A stretch of 64,000 nt of DNA from Pseudooceanicola antarcticus (GTDB lineage Bacteria > Pseudomonadota > Alphaproteobacteria > Rhodobacterales > Rhodobacteraceae): the NCBI RefSeq assembly GCF_900215355.1, contig NZ_OBEA01000001.1, forward strand, positions 310,001 through 374,000, read 5' to 3'. The notes beneath the pieces are model-generated. The model was given only the letters and a program-made list of their open reading frames with translations, made no database searches and was not told where the DNA came from. A program made the position numbers and the translations under genes. Within the stretch, counting starts at the first letter, position 1, and each line of letters starts with the position of its first letter. Of this stretch, positions 24,824 through 33,458 are shown in pieces.

Positions 24824-25099
24824 ATGTATTGCGTGCTGCTCTTCGTGGATCCGAACGGCGCCGACTTCCGTGACGTCGAGGCGTTGGAGGCGGCTTCTTT
24901 CCCGATTCTCGCAGAATACGGGGCGGAACGGCTGTTCTGCCTGCGCCATCTGGACGGCACCGGCGAGACGCAGCTCTACGGCTTCCCGGATGAAGAGACC
25001 TACGAGGCCTACATGCAGGACAAGCGCATGATCTCTGCCCGCGCCGCGCCGGCGCTTGAGCAGTTGGAGACCAGGTTCCTGCCGGTGGCGATGATCTAG
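24824..25099 (+). CDS. Small conserved-type hypothetical protein
   Basis: A 91-residue protein (MYCVLLFVDPNGADFRDVEALEAASFPILAEYGAERLFCLR ...) with an alternating beta-alpha pattern resembling the ferredoxin-like dimeric alpha/beta barrel group (DUF1330/antibiotic-biosynthesis-monooxygenase shape). I do not recognise a specific family. Base composition and codon third positions look like those of its neighbours. It has its own unit between the OmpA terminator and a hairpin at 25184-25212. Function unknown. Confidence 0.6.
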   Translation: MYCVLLFVDPNGADFRDVEALEAASFPILAEYGAERLFCLRHLDGTGETQLYGFPDEETYEAYMQDKRMISARAAPALEQLETRFLPVAMI

Positions 25100-25183
25100 G
25101 GCCTCAGCCGATGGAAGCCCGTCGCCGCGACCCGCACGGGCTCCAGGCGGCAGCGCTGCCGGAACGGTCTGCCGCGACAAGGG

Positions 25184-25212
25184 TGCCGAGGGAACGGCCC
25201 GTCCCCTCGGCA
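25184..25212. terminator. Hairpin between convergent genes
   Basis: TGCCGAGGG / CCCTCGGCA, nine paired bases around an 11-base loop, between the small hypothetical gene and the end of uraH. It may serve both strands; no long T-run is present. Confidence 0.5.
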
Positions 25213-25246
25213 TCGCCTGCGCCATGACAGCTTCCGCAAGAGCGGA

Positions 25247-25606
25247 TCAGCTGCCGCGATAGGTCGAATAGCCGAAGGGCGAGAGCAGCAGCGGCACGTG
25301 GTAATGGGCGCTGTCGTCCGAGATGCCGAAGCGCAGCGGGATCACGTCCAGGAAACGCGGGCTCTCGGGCGGGGTGCCGCTGGCGTCGAGATAGGCACCG
25401 GCGTGGAACTCCAGCTCGTAGGCGCCGGGCAGGAAATGCTCTTTCGGCAGGATCGGCGCATCGGTGCGCCCGTCCGCATTGGTCACCATGCGCGCCAGCT
25501 CGTCGTGCACATCGCCTTCGAGGCGGTAGAGCACGATCTCCAGCCCCGCCGCGGGAATGCCCTTTGCCGTATCAAGAACATGCGTCGTCAGATAGCCTTC
25601 GGCCAT
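25247..25606 (-). CDS. uraH: 5-hydroxyisourate hydrolase (transthyretin-like)
   Basis: A 119-residue transthyretin-fold enzyme that opens 5-hydroxyisourate, the uricase product, to OHCU. Signatures are the N-terminal [26 protein letters not shown], the [20 protein letters not shown]-terminus with the YRGS motif diagnostic of HIUases rather than hormone-binding transthyretin, and histidines in THVLD and HYHVP forming the active site. It is divergent from puuE-uraD across an 86-base gap and is part of the purine-degradation cluster. Confidence 0.96.
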   Translation of the reverse strand: MAEGYLTTHVLDTAKGIPAAGLEIVLYRLEGDVHDELARMVTNADGRTDAPILPKEHFLPGAYELEFHAGAYLDASGTPPESPRFLDVIPLRFGISDDSAHYHVPLLLSPFGYSTYRGS

Positions 25607-25692
25607 TCCGGTCCCTTTCCCAAAAATCCCCTTGAGCCCCGGCCGCCTGACGATGAAGATGCGACGGCCCAGATGCAGACGGAGAGAACCAC

Positions 25693-27102
25693 ATGAACCG
25701 CTACCCGCGCAACATGATCGGCTACGGCCCCAACCCGCCCGATCCGAAATGGCCCGGCGGTGCCCGCGTGGCGGTCTCTTTCGTGCTGAATTACGAAGAA
25801 GGCGGCGAAAACAACATCCTGCACGGTGATGCGGCCTCCGAGGCCTTCCTGAGCGAGATCATCGGCGCCGCCCCCTGGGAGGGCAAGCGGCACTGGAACA
25901 TGGAAAGCTGCTACGAATACGGCGCCCGCGCCGGCTTCTGGCGGCTGCATCGCCTGTTCACCCAGATGAACATGCCGCTGACCGTCTACGGCGTGACCGA
26001 TGCCATGGCGCGCAGCCCCGAGCAGGTCTGGGCCATGCAGGAAGCCGGCTGGGAGGTCGCCAGCCACGGCAAGAAGTGGGTCGAGCACAAGGACATGCCC
26101 GAGGCCGAGGAACGCGGTTTGATGGAAGAGGCCATCTCGCTGCATGAAGAGATCACCGGCGCCAAGCCGCGCGGCTGGTACACCGGGCGCTGCTCGATGA
26201 ACACCGTCAAGATCGCCGCCGACCTCGGGCTGGACTGGGTGGCCGATACCATCGACGACGACCTGCCCTATTGGCACGAGAACGGGAAGACGCTGGTCAT
26301 TCCCTACACCATGGACACCAACGACATGCGCTTCGCGGTGCCGGCGGGCTTCGGCTCTCCGACCGATTTCTTCGACATCGTCGGCGATGCCTTCGCCACC
26401 GCCTATGAAGAGGGCCAGGCCGGGCGTCCGATCATGATCTCCATCGGCCTGCACTGTCGCCTGATGGGCCGACCGGGCCGTTTCCAGGCGCTGAAGCAGT
26501 TCCTGGAACAGATCGCCGAATACGAAGACGTCTGGGTCGCGCGGCGCTGCGATATCTACGACCATTGGGCCGAGCATCACCCCTATGTGGCGCCGGGCCC
26601 CCGCCCCTCGACCATGTCGCGCGAGGACTTCGTCGCCGCCTATGGCTCTGTCTACGAACATTCGCCCTGGGTTGCCGAACGTGCATGGGAGCTCGAGCTG
26701 GGCCCGGCCCATGACCGGCCCATCGGATTGTGGAACGCCCTGGCCCGCGCCTTCCGCCGGGCCTCTGCCGAGGAACGCCTGGGCGTGCTGCAGGCCCACC
26801 CCGACCTGGCGGGCAAGCTGGCGGCGGCCAAGCGACTGACCGCGGAAAGCAGTGCCGAACAGGCCAGCGCCGGGCTGGACGCGCTGACCGACGACGAGCG
26901 CAAGTTCTTTGAAGAGGGTAATGCGCGTTACACAGAAACCTTCGGCTTCCCCTTCATCATCTGCGTGAAAGATCATACGAAGGCCTCGATCATGGCGGCG
27001 ATGAAGGATCGTCTGGCCCATGACCGCGAGACCGAGCTGGCCGAGGCCTGCCGTCAGGTCGAGCGGATCGCCTATCACCGTGTGAAGGATCTTCTTGCGT
27101 GA
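25693..27102 (+). CDS. Fusion of PuuE-type allantoinase and OHCU decarboxylase
   Basis: A 469-residue two-domain enzyme. Residues 1-305 are a PuuE-type allantoinase of the polysaccharide-deacetylase fold, metal-independent in characterised members ([36 protein letters not shown] in pieces, [28 protein letters not shown]). Residues 309-469 are a UraD domain ([24 protein letters not shown], catalytic His369 in [19 protein letters not shown]). UraD makes S-allantoin from OHCU and PuuE hydrolyses it to allantoate, so one polypeptide joins consecutive steps. GGAGAG is six bases before the ATG. The stop overlaps the next GTG. Confidence 0.95.
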   Translation: MNRYPRNMIGYGPNPPDPKWPGGARVAVSFVLNYEEGGENNILHGDAASEAFLSEIIGAAPWEGKRHWNMESCYEYGARAGFWRLHRLFTQMNMPLTVYGVTDAMARSPEQVWAMQEAGWEVASHGKKWVEHKDMPEAEERGLMEEAISLHEEITGAKPRGWYTGRCSMNTVKIAADLGLDWVADTIDDDLPYWHENGKTLVIPYTMDTNDMRFAVPAGFGSPTDFFDIVGDAFATAYEEGQAGRPIMISIGLHCRLMGRPGRFQALKQFLEQIAEYEDVWVARRCDIYDHWAEHHPYVAPGPRPSTMSREDFVAAYGSVYEHSPWVAERAWELELGPAHDRPIGLWNALARAFRRASAEERLGVLQAHPDLAGKLAAAKRLTAESSAEQASAGLDALTDDERKFFEEGNARYTETFGFPFIICVKDHTKASIMAAMKDRLAHDRETELAEACRQVERIAYHRVKDLLA

Positions 27103-27917
27103 CACGCAGCTACTACACTCCGCGCGGCGGGTTGCCCGCCCAGCATGAACAGCTTTACGACCCGGCGCGTTTCACCACCGCCTATGCGGTGATCCCCGCC
27201 GCCTGCATGACCGATATCGTCACCTCGGCCCTGCCCGGCTGGACCGGCGCCCGCGCCTGGATCATCGCCCGGCCGCTTTCGGGCTTCGCCGAGAGCTTCT
27301 GTCAGATGATCGTCGAGCTTTCGGCGGGCGGCAGCGCCCCCCAGCCCGAGACCGATGCCGGCGCCGAGGGGGTGATCTTCGTCACCGACGGTGTGCTGAC
27401 CCTGACGCTGGACGGGCAGGACCATCAGCTGGACGCGGGCGGCTATGCCTTCCTCGCCCCCGGTGCCGACTGGTCGCTGAAGAACGCGGGCGAGGCGACG
27501 ACCAGCTTCCACTGGGTGCGCAAGCGCTACCAGCCCGCGCCGGGCATCGCCGCGCCGGAGAGCTTCGTCAGCCATGACGACGACAAGCCCGCGCATGTGA
27601 TGTCCAACACCGACAAATGGGCGACCACCCGTTTCGTCGAACCCGACGACCTGCGCCATGACATGCATGTCAACATCGTCACCTTCCAGCCCGGCGGCCG
27701 CATCCCCTTTGCCGAGACCCATGTCATGGAACATGGCCTCTACGTGCTGCAGGGCCGGGGCCGCTACCTGCTGAACACCGATTGGGTCGACGTGGGCCCC
27801 GGTGACTACATGTGGCTGCGCGCCTTCTGCCCGCAGGCCTGCGAGCAGGTCGGGGACGAGCCCTTCCGCTACCTGCTCTACAAGGACGTGAACCGCCTGC
27901 CGGGGCTGACCCTGTGA
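27099..27917 (+). CDS. allE: (S)-ureidoglycine aminohydrolase
   Basis: A 272-residue double-cupin enzyme that releases ammonia from S-ureidoglycine to give S-ureidoglycolate. It starts with GTG overlapping the previous stop. Each half carries a cupin; the C-terminal one has the Mn-ligand pattern in IPFAETHVMEHGLYVLQGRGRYLLNTDW, with GPGDYMWLRAFCPQACE near the end. Signature N-terminal text is YYTPRGGLPAQHEQLYD. It is the middle gene of the tightly packed puuE-uraD/allE/allA run. Confidence 0.94.
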   Translation: MTRSYYTPRGGLPAQHEQLYDPARFTTAYAVIPAACMTDIVTSALPGWTGARAWIIARPLSGFAESFCQMIVELSAGGSAPQPETDAGAEGVIFVTDGVLTLTLDGQDHQLDAGGYAFLAPGADWSLKNAGEATTSFHWVRKRYQPAPGIAAPESFVSHDDDKPAHVMSNTDKWATTRFVEPDDLRHDMHVNIVTFQPGGRIPFAETHVMEHGLYVLQGRGRYLLNTDWVDVGPGDYMWLRAFCPQACEQVGDEPFRYLLYKDVNRLPGLTL

Positions 27918-28408
27918 GCGAGACCACGGTGATCCGCGCGGTTCCCCTGACCGCCGAGGGGTTCGCGCCCTTCGGCGACGTGCTGGAGCTGCGCGGCGAT
28001 TACGACAAGCTGATCAACGCCGGCATGTGCGAGCGCTTCCACGACCGTGCGCAGCTCGATTTCGGCCCCGGCGGGCGGGCCGGCATTTCGCTGTTCAATG
28101 CGAAGCCGCGCACCCTGCCCTACAGCTGCGACCTGCTGGAACGGCACCCCGAGGGCTCTCAGGCCTTCGTGCCGATGTCCGAGGCCGCATGGCTGGTGAT
28201 CGTTGCGCCGGACGCCGGCGGCGTCCCCGGTACACCCCAGGCCTTCCTGCCGCAGCCCGGCCAGGGGGTGAACTTCCACCGGGGCACCTGGCATGGAGTG
28301 CTCACGCCTTTGGCGGAACCGGGGTTATTTGCGGTGATCGACCGGATCGGAGACACGCCGAACCTCGAAGAACATTTCCTAGATCGTCCGTTTACTGTCA
28401 TCCTTTGA
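27914..28408 (+). CDS. allA: Ureidoglycolate lyase
   Basis: A 164-residue cupin-like enzyme that splits ureidoglycolate into glyoxylate and urea. Blocks: PLTAEGFAPFGDVLE near the N-terminus, ISLFNAKPRTLPYSCDLLERHPEGSQAFVPM, and PGQGVNFHRGTWHGVLTPL containing the catalytic-region histidines. The start is a GTG overlapping the allE stop (GTGA). It ends 54 bases before the permease gene, which is probably in the same operon. Confidence 0.95.
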   Translation: MSETTVIRAVPLTAEGFAPFGDVLELRGDYDKLINAGMCERFHDRAQLDFGPGGRAGISLFNAKPRTLPYSCDLLERHPEGSQAFVPMSEAAWLVIVAPDAGGVPGTPQAFLPQPGQGVNFHRGTWHGVLTPLAEPGLFAVIDRIGDTPNLEEHFLDRPFTVIL

Positions 28409-28462
28409 GGATCAGCCCCCGGCAAGAGGGGCAATTCTCAGGAAACAACAGGGGACGGTATT

Positions 28463-29863
28463 ATGGCCGACACATCTGTGGGGACCGCAGAACAGCTGCG
28501 AGACCCGAATTACATGCCGCCGATTGCAGACGCGGTGCCCTTGGGGATTCAGCACGTGCTGGCGATGTTCGCCTCGAACGTCACCCCCTCGATCATCATT
28601 GCCGGGGCCGCGGGCTTCGGCTTCGGGTCGGACCAGGGGGCGCTCGGCTTCCCGGACATGACCTACATGATCCAGATGGCGATGCTCTTCGCCGGGATCG
28701 CGACGCTCTTCCAGACCATCGGCCTGGGCCCCGTGGGCGCCCGCCTGCCGGTGGTTCAGGGCACCTCCTTCGCCTTCCTGCCGGTGATGATCCCGGCGGT
28801 GGCGGGCCTGGGTGTCGACGGCATGCCCGGCCTGATGACCGGCATCGTCATTGGCGGCATCTTCCACTTCTGCATCGGCTTCTTCATCGGGCGCATCCGC
28901 TTTGCCCTGCCGCCGCTGGTGACCGGCCTGATCGTACTGATGATCGGCCTGGCGCTGCTGAAGACCGGCATCCAGTACGCCGCCGGTGGCGTGCCGCTGG
29001 TCGGCAAGCCCGAGTTCGGCACCCTGGCCATGTGGTTCCCGGCGCTAGTCGTGATCGTCGTGGCGCTGGCGCTGTCGTTCTTCACCACCGGGTTGCTCTC
29101 GGTCGCCTCGGTGCTGATCGGCATCCTGGCGGGCTATGCCGTGGCCGCCCTGATGGGCCAGGTCAGCTTCGGCAACGTCGGCCGGGCCTCCTTCTTCGAT
29201 CTGCCCATGCCCTTCAAGTGGGGCTTCGGCTTCGATCCGGCGATCATCGTCGGCATGTGCTTCATGGCGGTGATCTCGGCCATCGAGACCGTGGGCGACA
29301 CCTCGGGCATCACCAAGGGCGGCGCGGGCCGCGAGGCCACCGACAAGGAGATCGAGGGCGCGACCTTCGCTGATGGCTTCGGCTCGGCGCTGGCCGGCAT
29401 CTTCGGCGGCCTGCCCAACACCTCGTTCAGCCAGAACGTCGGGCTGATCGCCATGACCGGCGTGATGAGCCGCCACGTGGTGACCATCGGCGCGGTCTTC
29501 CTGATCGTCTGCGGCCTGGTGCCCAAGGTCGGCGCGGTGATCAACACGGTGCCGATCAATGTGCTGGGCGGTGGCGTCATCGTCATGTTCGGCATGGTCG
29601 CCGCCTCGGGGATCAACATGCTGTCGGAGGTCGCCTGGAACCGCCGCAACATGATCATCCTCGCCGTGTCGCTCTCGGTGGGCTTCGGCCTGCAGCTGGA
29701 GCCTTCGGCGCTGCAGCACCTGCCGCGCACGCTGCAGATCCTGATGACCTCGGGCCTGCTGCCGGCGGCGGCGCTGTCGATCATCCTCAACCTCGTGCTG
29801 CCGGAAGAGACCGCAGAGGAACTGGCGGAAGAGGAAGCCTCGGCCGAGGTCGACGCCGCCTGA
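28463..29863 (+). CDS. NCS2-family nucleobase permease (uracil-xanthine type)
   Basis: A 466-residue inner-membrane transporter with about 12-14 hydrophobic segments, of the nucleobase:cation symporter-2 family. Hallmarks are VPLGIQHVLAMFASNVTPSI, the QGTSFAFLPVM substrate region, AIETVGDTSGITKGG and the NAT signature NTSFSQNVGLIAMTGVMSR (QNxGxxxxT). The adjacent ureide genes suggest that it imports xanthine or urate rather than uracil. The acidic C-terminal tail (EETAEELAEEEASAEVD) is cytoplasmic. A strong terminator follows. Confidence 0.92.
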   Translation: MADTSVGTAEQLRDPNYMPPIADAVPLGIQHVLAMFASNVTPSIIIAGAAGFGFGSDQGALGFPDMTYMIQMAMLFAGIATLFQTIGLGPVGARLPVVQGTSFAFLPVMIPAVAGLGVDGMPGLMTGIVIGGIFHFCIGFFIGRIRFALPPLVTGLIVLMIGLALLKTGIQYAAGGVPLVGKPEFGTLAMWFPALVVIVVALALSFFTTGLLSVASVLIGILAGYAVAALMGQVSFGNVGRASFFDLPMPFKWGFGFDPAIIVGMCFMAVISAIETVGDTSGITKGGAGREATDKEIEGATFADGFGSALAGIFGGLPNTSFSQNVGLIAMTGVMSRHVVTIGAVFLIVCGLVPKVGAVINTVPINVLGGGVIVMFGMVAASGINMLSEVAWNRRNMIILAVSLSVGFGLQLEPSALQHLPRTLQILMTSGLLPAAALSIILNLVLPEETAEELAEEEASAEVDAA

Positions 29864-29890
29864 TCGGCTGACAAACGTCTGAAAGAGATA

Positions 29891-29918
29891 AGGCGCGCCC
29901 CTGACGGGGCGCGCCTTT
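29891..29918 (+). terminator. Rho-independent terminator of the ureide operon
   Basis: GGCGCGCCCC / GGGGCGCGCC, ten paired bases with a TGAC loop, followed by TTTG, 28 bases after the permease stop. Confidence 0.85.
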
Positions 29919-29927
29919 GCCTTCGGC

Positions 29928-29952
29928 GACAGTATTTATGGCCGTCGGATAG
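29928..29952. repeat. Palindromic-repeat arm, copy 5
   Basis: ACAGTATTTATGGCCGTCGG, followed by ATAG, matches the left arm of copy 1. No second arm or G/C hairpin module is present. It lies between the convergent permease and thiolase genes. Confidence 0.7.
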
Positions 29953-29976
29953 GATGGGGCGTGGCGCCCCGTTCGA

Positions 29977-31155
29977 TCAGATCCGCTCGATCGCCAGGGC
30001 GATGCCCTGTCCGCCGCCAATGCACATGGTGATCAGGGCGCGCTTGCCACCGATCCGTTCCAGCTCATAGAGCGCCTTGACGGTGATGATCGCGCCGGTG
30101 GCGCCGACCGGGTGGCCAAGCGCGATGGCGCCGCCGTTCGGGTTCACCTTGGCGGTGTCCAGGCCCAGGGCGCGGTTCACCGCGATGGCCTGGGCGGCGA
30201 AGGCCTCGTTCGATTCGATGACGTCGAAGTCCGAGGCGCTGAGGCCGGTCTTTTCCAGCAGCTTCCGCACGGCGGGGATCGGGCCCACCCCCATCACCTC
30301 CGGGCGCACCCCGGCATGGGCGTAGCCCAGGACGCGCGCCTTGGGAGTGAGGCCCTGTGCCTCGGCGACCGAGGCGCGGGCCAGCACCAGTGCCGCCGCC
30401 CCATCATTCAGACCAGAGGCATTGCCTGCCGTCACCGTGCCGTCCTTCTGGAAGGCCGGGCGCAGCCCGGCCAGGGCCTCGGCGGTGGTTGTGGGCTTGG
30501 GGTGTTCGTCGGTGGCGAACGCGACCTCCTGCCGCTTCACCTTCACCGTGACCGGCACGATCTGGCTATCGAAATGCCCCGCCTCGATGGCGGCACCGGC
30601 GCGGCTCTGGCTTTCCAGCGCGAAGGCGTCCTGATCCTCGCGCGTGATCGTGGTCTCGGCTGCGACGTTTTCGGCGGTGATGCCCATGTGGCCGGTGCCG
30701 AAGGGGCAGTTCAGCGCGCCCAGCATCATGTCCAGCGTCTTGATGTCGCCCATCTTCGCGCCCCAGCGTTGGCTGGGCACGATATAGGGCGAGCGCGACA
30801 TGCTTTCGGCGCCGCCTGCCAGGGCGAAATCCGCATCCCCCAGCATCAGCGACTGCACCGCCGAGACGATGGCCTGGGCGCCCGAACCGCAGAGGCGGTT
30901 GACGTTCATCGCCGGTGTCGTCTCGGGGATACCGGCCTGCATGGCGGCGACGCGGCTGAGGTACATGTCGCGCGGCTCGGTGTTGATCACATGGCCATAG
31001 ACCACGTGGCCGATCTGGCCGCCCTCGACGCCGGCGCGCTCCAGCGCGGCCTTTGCCACGGTGGTGCCCAGCTCGATGGGCGGCACGGCGGCCAGGCTGC
31101 CACCGAAGGTGCCGATGGCGGTGCGGGCGCCGCCGAGAATGACGATATCGTCCAT
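29977..31155 (-). CDS. Thiolase (acetyl-CoA C-acyltransferase)
   Basis: A 392-residue thiolase. The acylated nucleophile is Cys89 in NRLCGSGAQAI; the other active-site groups are in GHPVGATGA (His) and MCIGGGQGIALAIE (Cys). NEAFAAQAIAVNRALGLD and GSGL-like NASGLNDGAAALVL are family blocks. It may act in acetoacetyl-CoA formation or in beta-oxidation; sequence alone does not separate the two. A CCCGAA/TTCGGG hairpin (31164-31180) directly precedes the GGAGGA ribosome-binding site, which could affect translation. Confidence 0.95.
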   Translation of the reverse strand: MDDIVILGGARTAIGTFGGSLAAVPPIELGTTVAKAALERAGVEGGQIGHVVYGHVINTEPRDMYLSRVAAMQAGIPETTPAMNVNRLCGSGAQAIVSAVQSLMLGDADFALAGGAESMSRSPYIVPSQRWGAKMGDIKTLDMMLGALNCPFGTGHMGITAENVAAETTITREDQDAFALESQSRAGAAIEAGHFDSQIVPVTVKVKRQEVAFATDEHPKPTTTAEALAGLRPAFQKDGTVTAGNASGLNDGAAALVLARASVAEAQGLTPKARVLGYAHAGVRPEVMGVGPIPAVRKLLEKTGLSASDFDVIESNEAFAAQAIAVNRALGLDTAKVNPNGGAIALGHPVGATGAIITVKALYELERIGGKRALITMCIGGGQGIALAIERI

Positions 31156-31193
31156 GAGATCCTCCCGAATGTCGTTCGGGCGGAGAGTATCAC

Positions 31194-31210
31194 CGCGCCG
31201 CAGCGGCGCG
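31194..31210 (-). terminator. Hairpin after the metallophosphatase gene
   Basis: CGCGCCG / CGGCGCG with a three-base loop, 15 bases past the phosphatase stop on the minus strand. No T-run, so a weak candidate. Confidence 0.4.
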
Positions 31211-31224
31211 ACAGTGACGTTTCG

Positions 31225-31992
31225 TTACGACGTCCGGGATGGGGTCGGGGGAAGCAGGGGCTGCCGCCCCTCGTCGGTCACGATGAAGCAATCGGTGCCC
31301 TCGAAGGCCGCCACGCTCAGGTAGCGGGGCGTCGGATTGGCACCGGCGCCGGTATCGATGTCGATGCGGTTGCCGAAGTGCGTGGGGCTCGAGACGATGG
31401 TATGGCCATGCACCACCAGCCAGGGGAGGGGGCCCTCCTCGGCGTAGAAGTCGTCGCGGATCCAGATCAGGTCCTGCTCGGCCTGATCCTCCAGCGCCAC
31501 GCCGGGGCGGATGCCCGCGTGGACAAACAGCAGACCGGGGCGCCGCAGGTACAGCGGCAGGCTTTCCAGGAAGGCGCGGTGCTCTGCGGGCACCAGCGCC
31601 TGCGCCTGGCGGAGCAGGTCCTCTATCGGGCGCTCCATCGCGGTGTCGACGCCGTAGCTTTCCAGCGTGGCGCAGCCGCCCAGGGTGTAATGGGTCCAGC
31701 CGTTGCCGGACTTGATCGCCGGATCGTTCAGCTCTCCGTCGCGCAGGAAACGCAGGAACATGGTGTCGTGATTGCCGCGGATCACCGACCAGCGCCGCCC
31801 CTCGGCCCGGCCCGCGATCAGCCTTTCCAACACCTGGCGCGCGGCGGGGCCGCGGTCGACCAGGTCGCCGAGAAAGATCACCTCGTCCGCGCCGCCGGGG
31901 CCGGTGTCGCCTCCGTCCGCCTCGATCCGGGCGAGCGCCGCGTCCAGCATTCCGATCTGCCCGTGGATATCGCCGATGGCATAGATGGTCAT
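31225..31992 (-). CDS. Calcineurin-like metallophosphoesterase
   Basis: A 255-residue serine/threonine-phosphatase-like enzyme with all PPP metal motifs: GDIHG (Asp8, His10), GDLVDRGP, RGNHD, FVHAGIRPGV and VVHGHTI. Substrate could be a phosphoprotein, diadenosine tetraphosphate or another phosphoester. The ATG at 31992 has AGGGG six bases upstream; two earlier in-frame starts (31998, 32025) lack one. It is transcribed divergently from the COX1-like membrane protein gene. Confidence 0.92.
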   Translation of the reverse strand: MTIYAIGDIHGQIGMLDAALARIEADGGDTGPGGADEVIFLGDLVDRGPAARQVLERLIAGRAEGRRWSVIRGNHDTMFLRFLRDGELNDPAIKSGNGWTHYTLGGCATLESYGVDTAMERPIEDLLRQAQALVPAEHRAFLESLPLYLRRPGLLFVHAGIRPGVALEDQAEQDLIWIRDDFYAEEGPLPWLVVHGHTIVSSPTHFGNRIDIDTGAGANPTPRYLSVAAFEGTDCFIVTDEGRQPLLPPTPSRTS

Positions 31993-32169
31993 GAGCATCC
32001 CCTTTCCACGGCCTCCTTGGACCATGGCAGAGGATCAAAGGCCAGAGCCCAAAGGGAAAACCAGCCATGCGCCCAGGAATGGTGTATATTGGATCCAGGA
32101 TTCCGGCGGGAGGCCGGGCATCCTGACCTAAGACACGGGGCAATCAGACCCCTATCCAGGGAGAAGACA

Positions 32170-32538
32170 GTGAAAGGCATTTCGTATTATTTCTTCGTCG
32201 CGGCCGCGCTCTGTGGCCTGATCGGCATGGGGTGGGGCATCCAGATGTCCGCCAGCGGCAACCACCTGCTGTCGCCCGCCCATGCGCATCTCAACCTGAT
32301 CGGCTGGGTGTCGATGGCCATCTTCGGCACCTACTACCATCTCGTGCCCAAGGCCGCCGAGGGCTTGCTGCCGAAGATCCACCTCGGTCTGGCGGTGGTC
32401 GGCGTGGTGATCATCGTTCCCGGCATCGTCCAGGCGCTGAACCAGACCGGAGAGACCCTGGCCAAGCTCGGCTCGGTGCTGACCATCCTGTCGATGCTGA
32501 TCTTCGTCTACACGGTGATCGTCAAGGGCCGGGCCTGA
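32170..32538 (+). CDS. Small membrane protein resembling one module of haem-copper oxidase subunit I
   Basis: A 122-residue protein with four predicted transmembrane helices (about 5-27, 37-58, 71-91, 99-119). Helix 2 contains HAHLNLIGWVSMAIFGTYYHLVP with His38, His40 and His57, a pattern like the haem-ligand helices of cbb3-type oxidase or NorB. It is far too short for an oxidase subunit and no partner subunits are nearby. A GTG start at 32170 has GGGAG about eight bases upstream. It could be a haem-binding or regulatory membrane protein; function unknown. Confidence 0.75.
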   Translation: MKGISYYFFVAAALCGLIGMGWGIQMSASGNHLLSPAHAHLNLIGWVSMAIFGTYYHLVPKAAEGLLPKIHLGLAVVGVVIIVPGIVQALNQTGETLAKLGSVLTILSMLIFVYTVIVKGRA

Positions 32539-32563
32539 ACGACTCGGCCCCTGACGCGCCGCG

Positions 32564-33454
32564 TCAGGCCGCCGGGAAGATCAGCGAGCGGTGGATCGTC
32601 GCGCCCGCCCAGGCGCCATCGGCCACCGCCAGTGAAACCGAGTGCGGCATTCGTGCCGTATCTCCGCAGGCATAGGCGCCCGGGATCGAGGTCTCTTTCA
32701 GATCGTCCGTCTGCAACTGCATGCCCATCGGGGTTTCCTGCAGCGCGCAGCCCATCTCCTGGGCCAGCGGCGTGGCGGGGCTGGTGGTGCTGGCCACGAA
32801 GAGCCCGGCGAAGGTCAGGCTGCGGCCATCGGTCAGCTCGGCGGTGGCCTCTCCGCTCAGCCGGGCAATCGGCGTTTCCTCGATCGCGATCCCCCTGGCG
32901 TCCAGCTCCGCGCGGGCCTCGTCGTCGAGCGTCAGCGCGTCATTGACCAGCAGGGTGACCTGCCCCCATTCCGGCAGCATCAGCGCCTGGTGCAAAGAGC
33001 TCGGCCCGGTGGCGATGACCCCGATCCGGCCCATCTCGAGCTCGTAGCCATGGCAGTAGGGGCAGTGGAAGGCATGGCGGCCCCAGCGTTCGGCCAGGCC
33101 CTCGACCGGGGGCAGCGCATCCCTGACCCCGGTGGCAAAGAGCAGGCGACGTCCCGCGTGCCGGGTCCCGTCAGAGGTCAGCACCTCGAAACTGTCGCGG
33201 CTGCCACCGGCGGCAACCGCCTCGCCCTCGATCCAGGTCAGGGTCTGGTAGCGCTCGAGCTGGGCGCGGGCCTCGGCGGCAATCCGGCCCGGATCGACCC
33301 CATCCTGCCCGAGGAACCCGTGCGAGGCCTCGGCCGTGCGGTTGCGACGCTGGCCCGCGTCGATCACCAGCACCGAACGGCGGGCACGCAGAAGTTGCAG
33401 GGCGGCTGCCATTCCGGCGTAGCTGCCCCCGATGACGATCACGTCATGGGTCAT
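32564..33454 (-). CDS. Thioredoxin-reductase-like FAD/NAD(P) oxidoreductase
   Basis: A 296-residue pyridine-nucleotide flavoprotein: FAD loop VIVIGGSYAGMAAAL, redox pair CPYC (Cys131, Cys134) where TrxB has CATC, a second nucleotide region IGVIATGPSSLHQALMLPEWGQVTLL, and GAYACGDTARMPHSVSLAVADGAWAG at the FAD end. Its partner thiol protein is unknown; the annotation thioredoxin reductase should not be assumed. It follows an Rrf2 regulator gene by four bases and is probably controlled by it. AAGGA lies eight bases before the ATG. Confidence 0.92.
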   Translation of the reverse strand: MTHDVIVIGGSYAGMAAALQLLRARRSVLVIDAGQRRNRTAEASHGFLGQDGVDPGRIAAEARAQLERYQTLTWIEGEAVAAGGSRDSFEVLTSDGTRHAGRRLLFATGVRDALPPVEGLAERWGRHAFHCPYCHGYELEMGRIGVIATGPSSLHQALMLPEWGQVTLLVNDALTLDDEARAELDARGIAIEETPIARLSGEATAELTDGRSLTFAGLFVASTTSPATPLAQEMGCALQETPMGMQLQTDDLKETSIPGAYACGDTARMPHSVSLAVADGAWAGATIHRSLIFPAA

Positions 33455-33458
33455 TTTG

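Noticed and set aside
30112-32538. An 808-codon plus-strand frame across the thiolase and phosphatase genes
   Set aside because: It is antisense to two genes with complete catalytic motifs. Only its last 123 codons (from the GTG at 32170) form a real gene with membrane helices.
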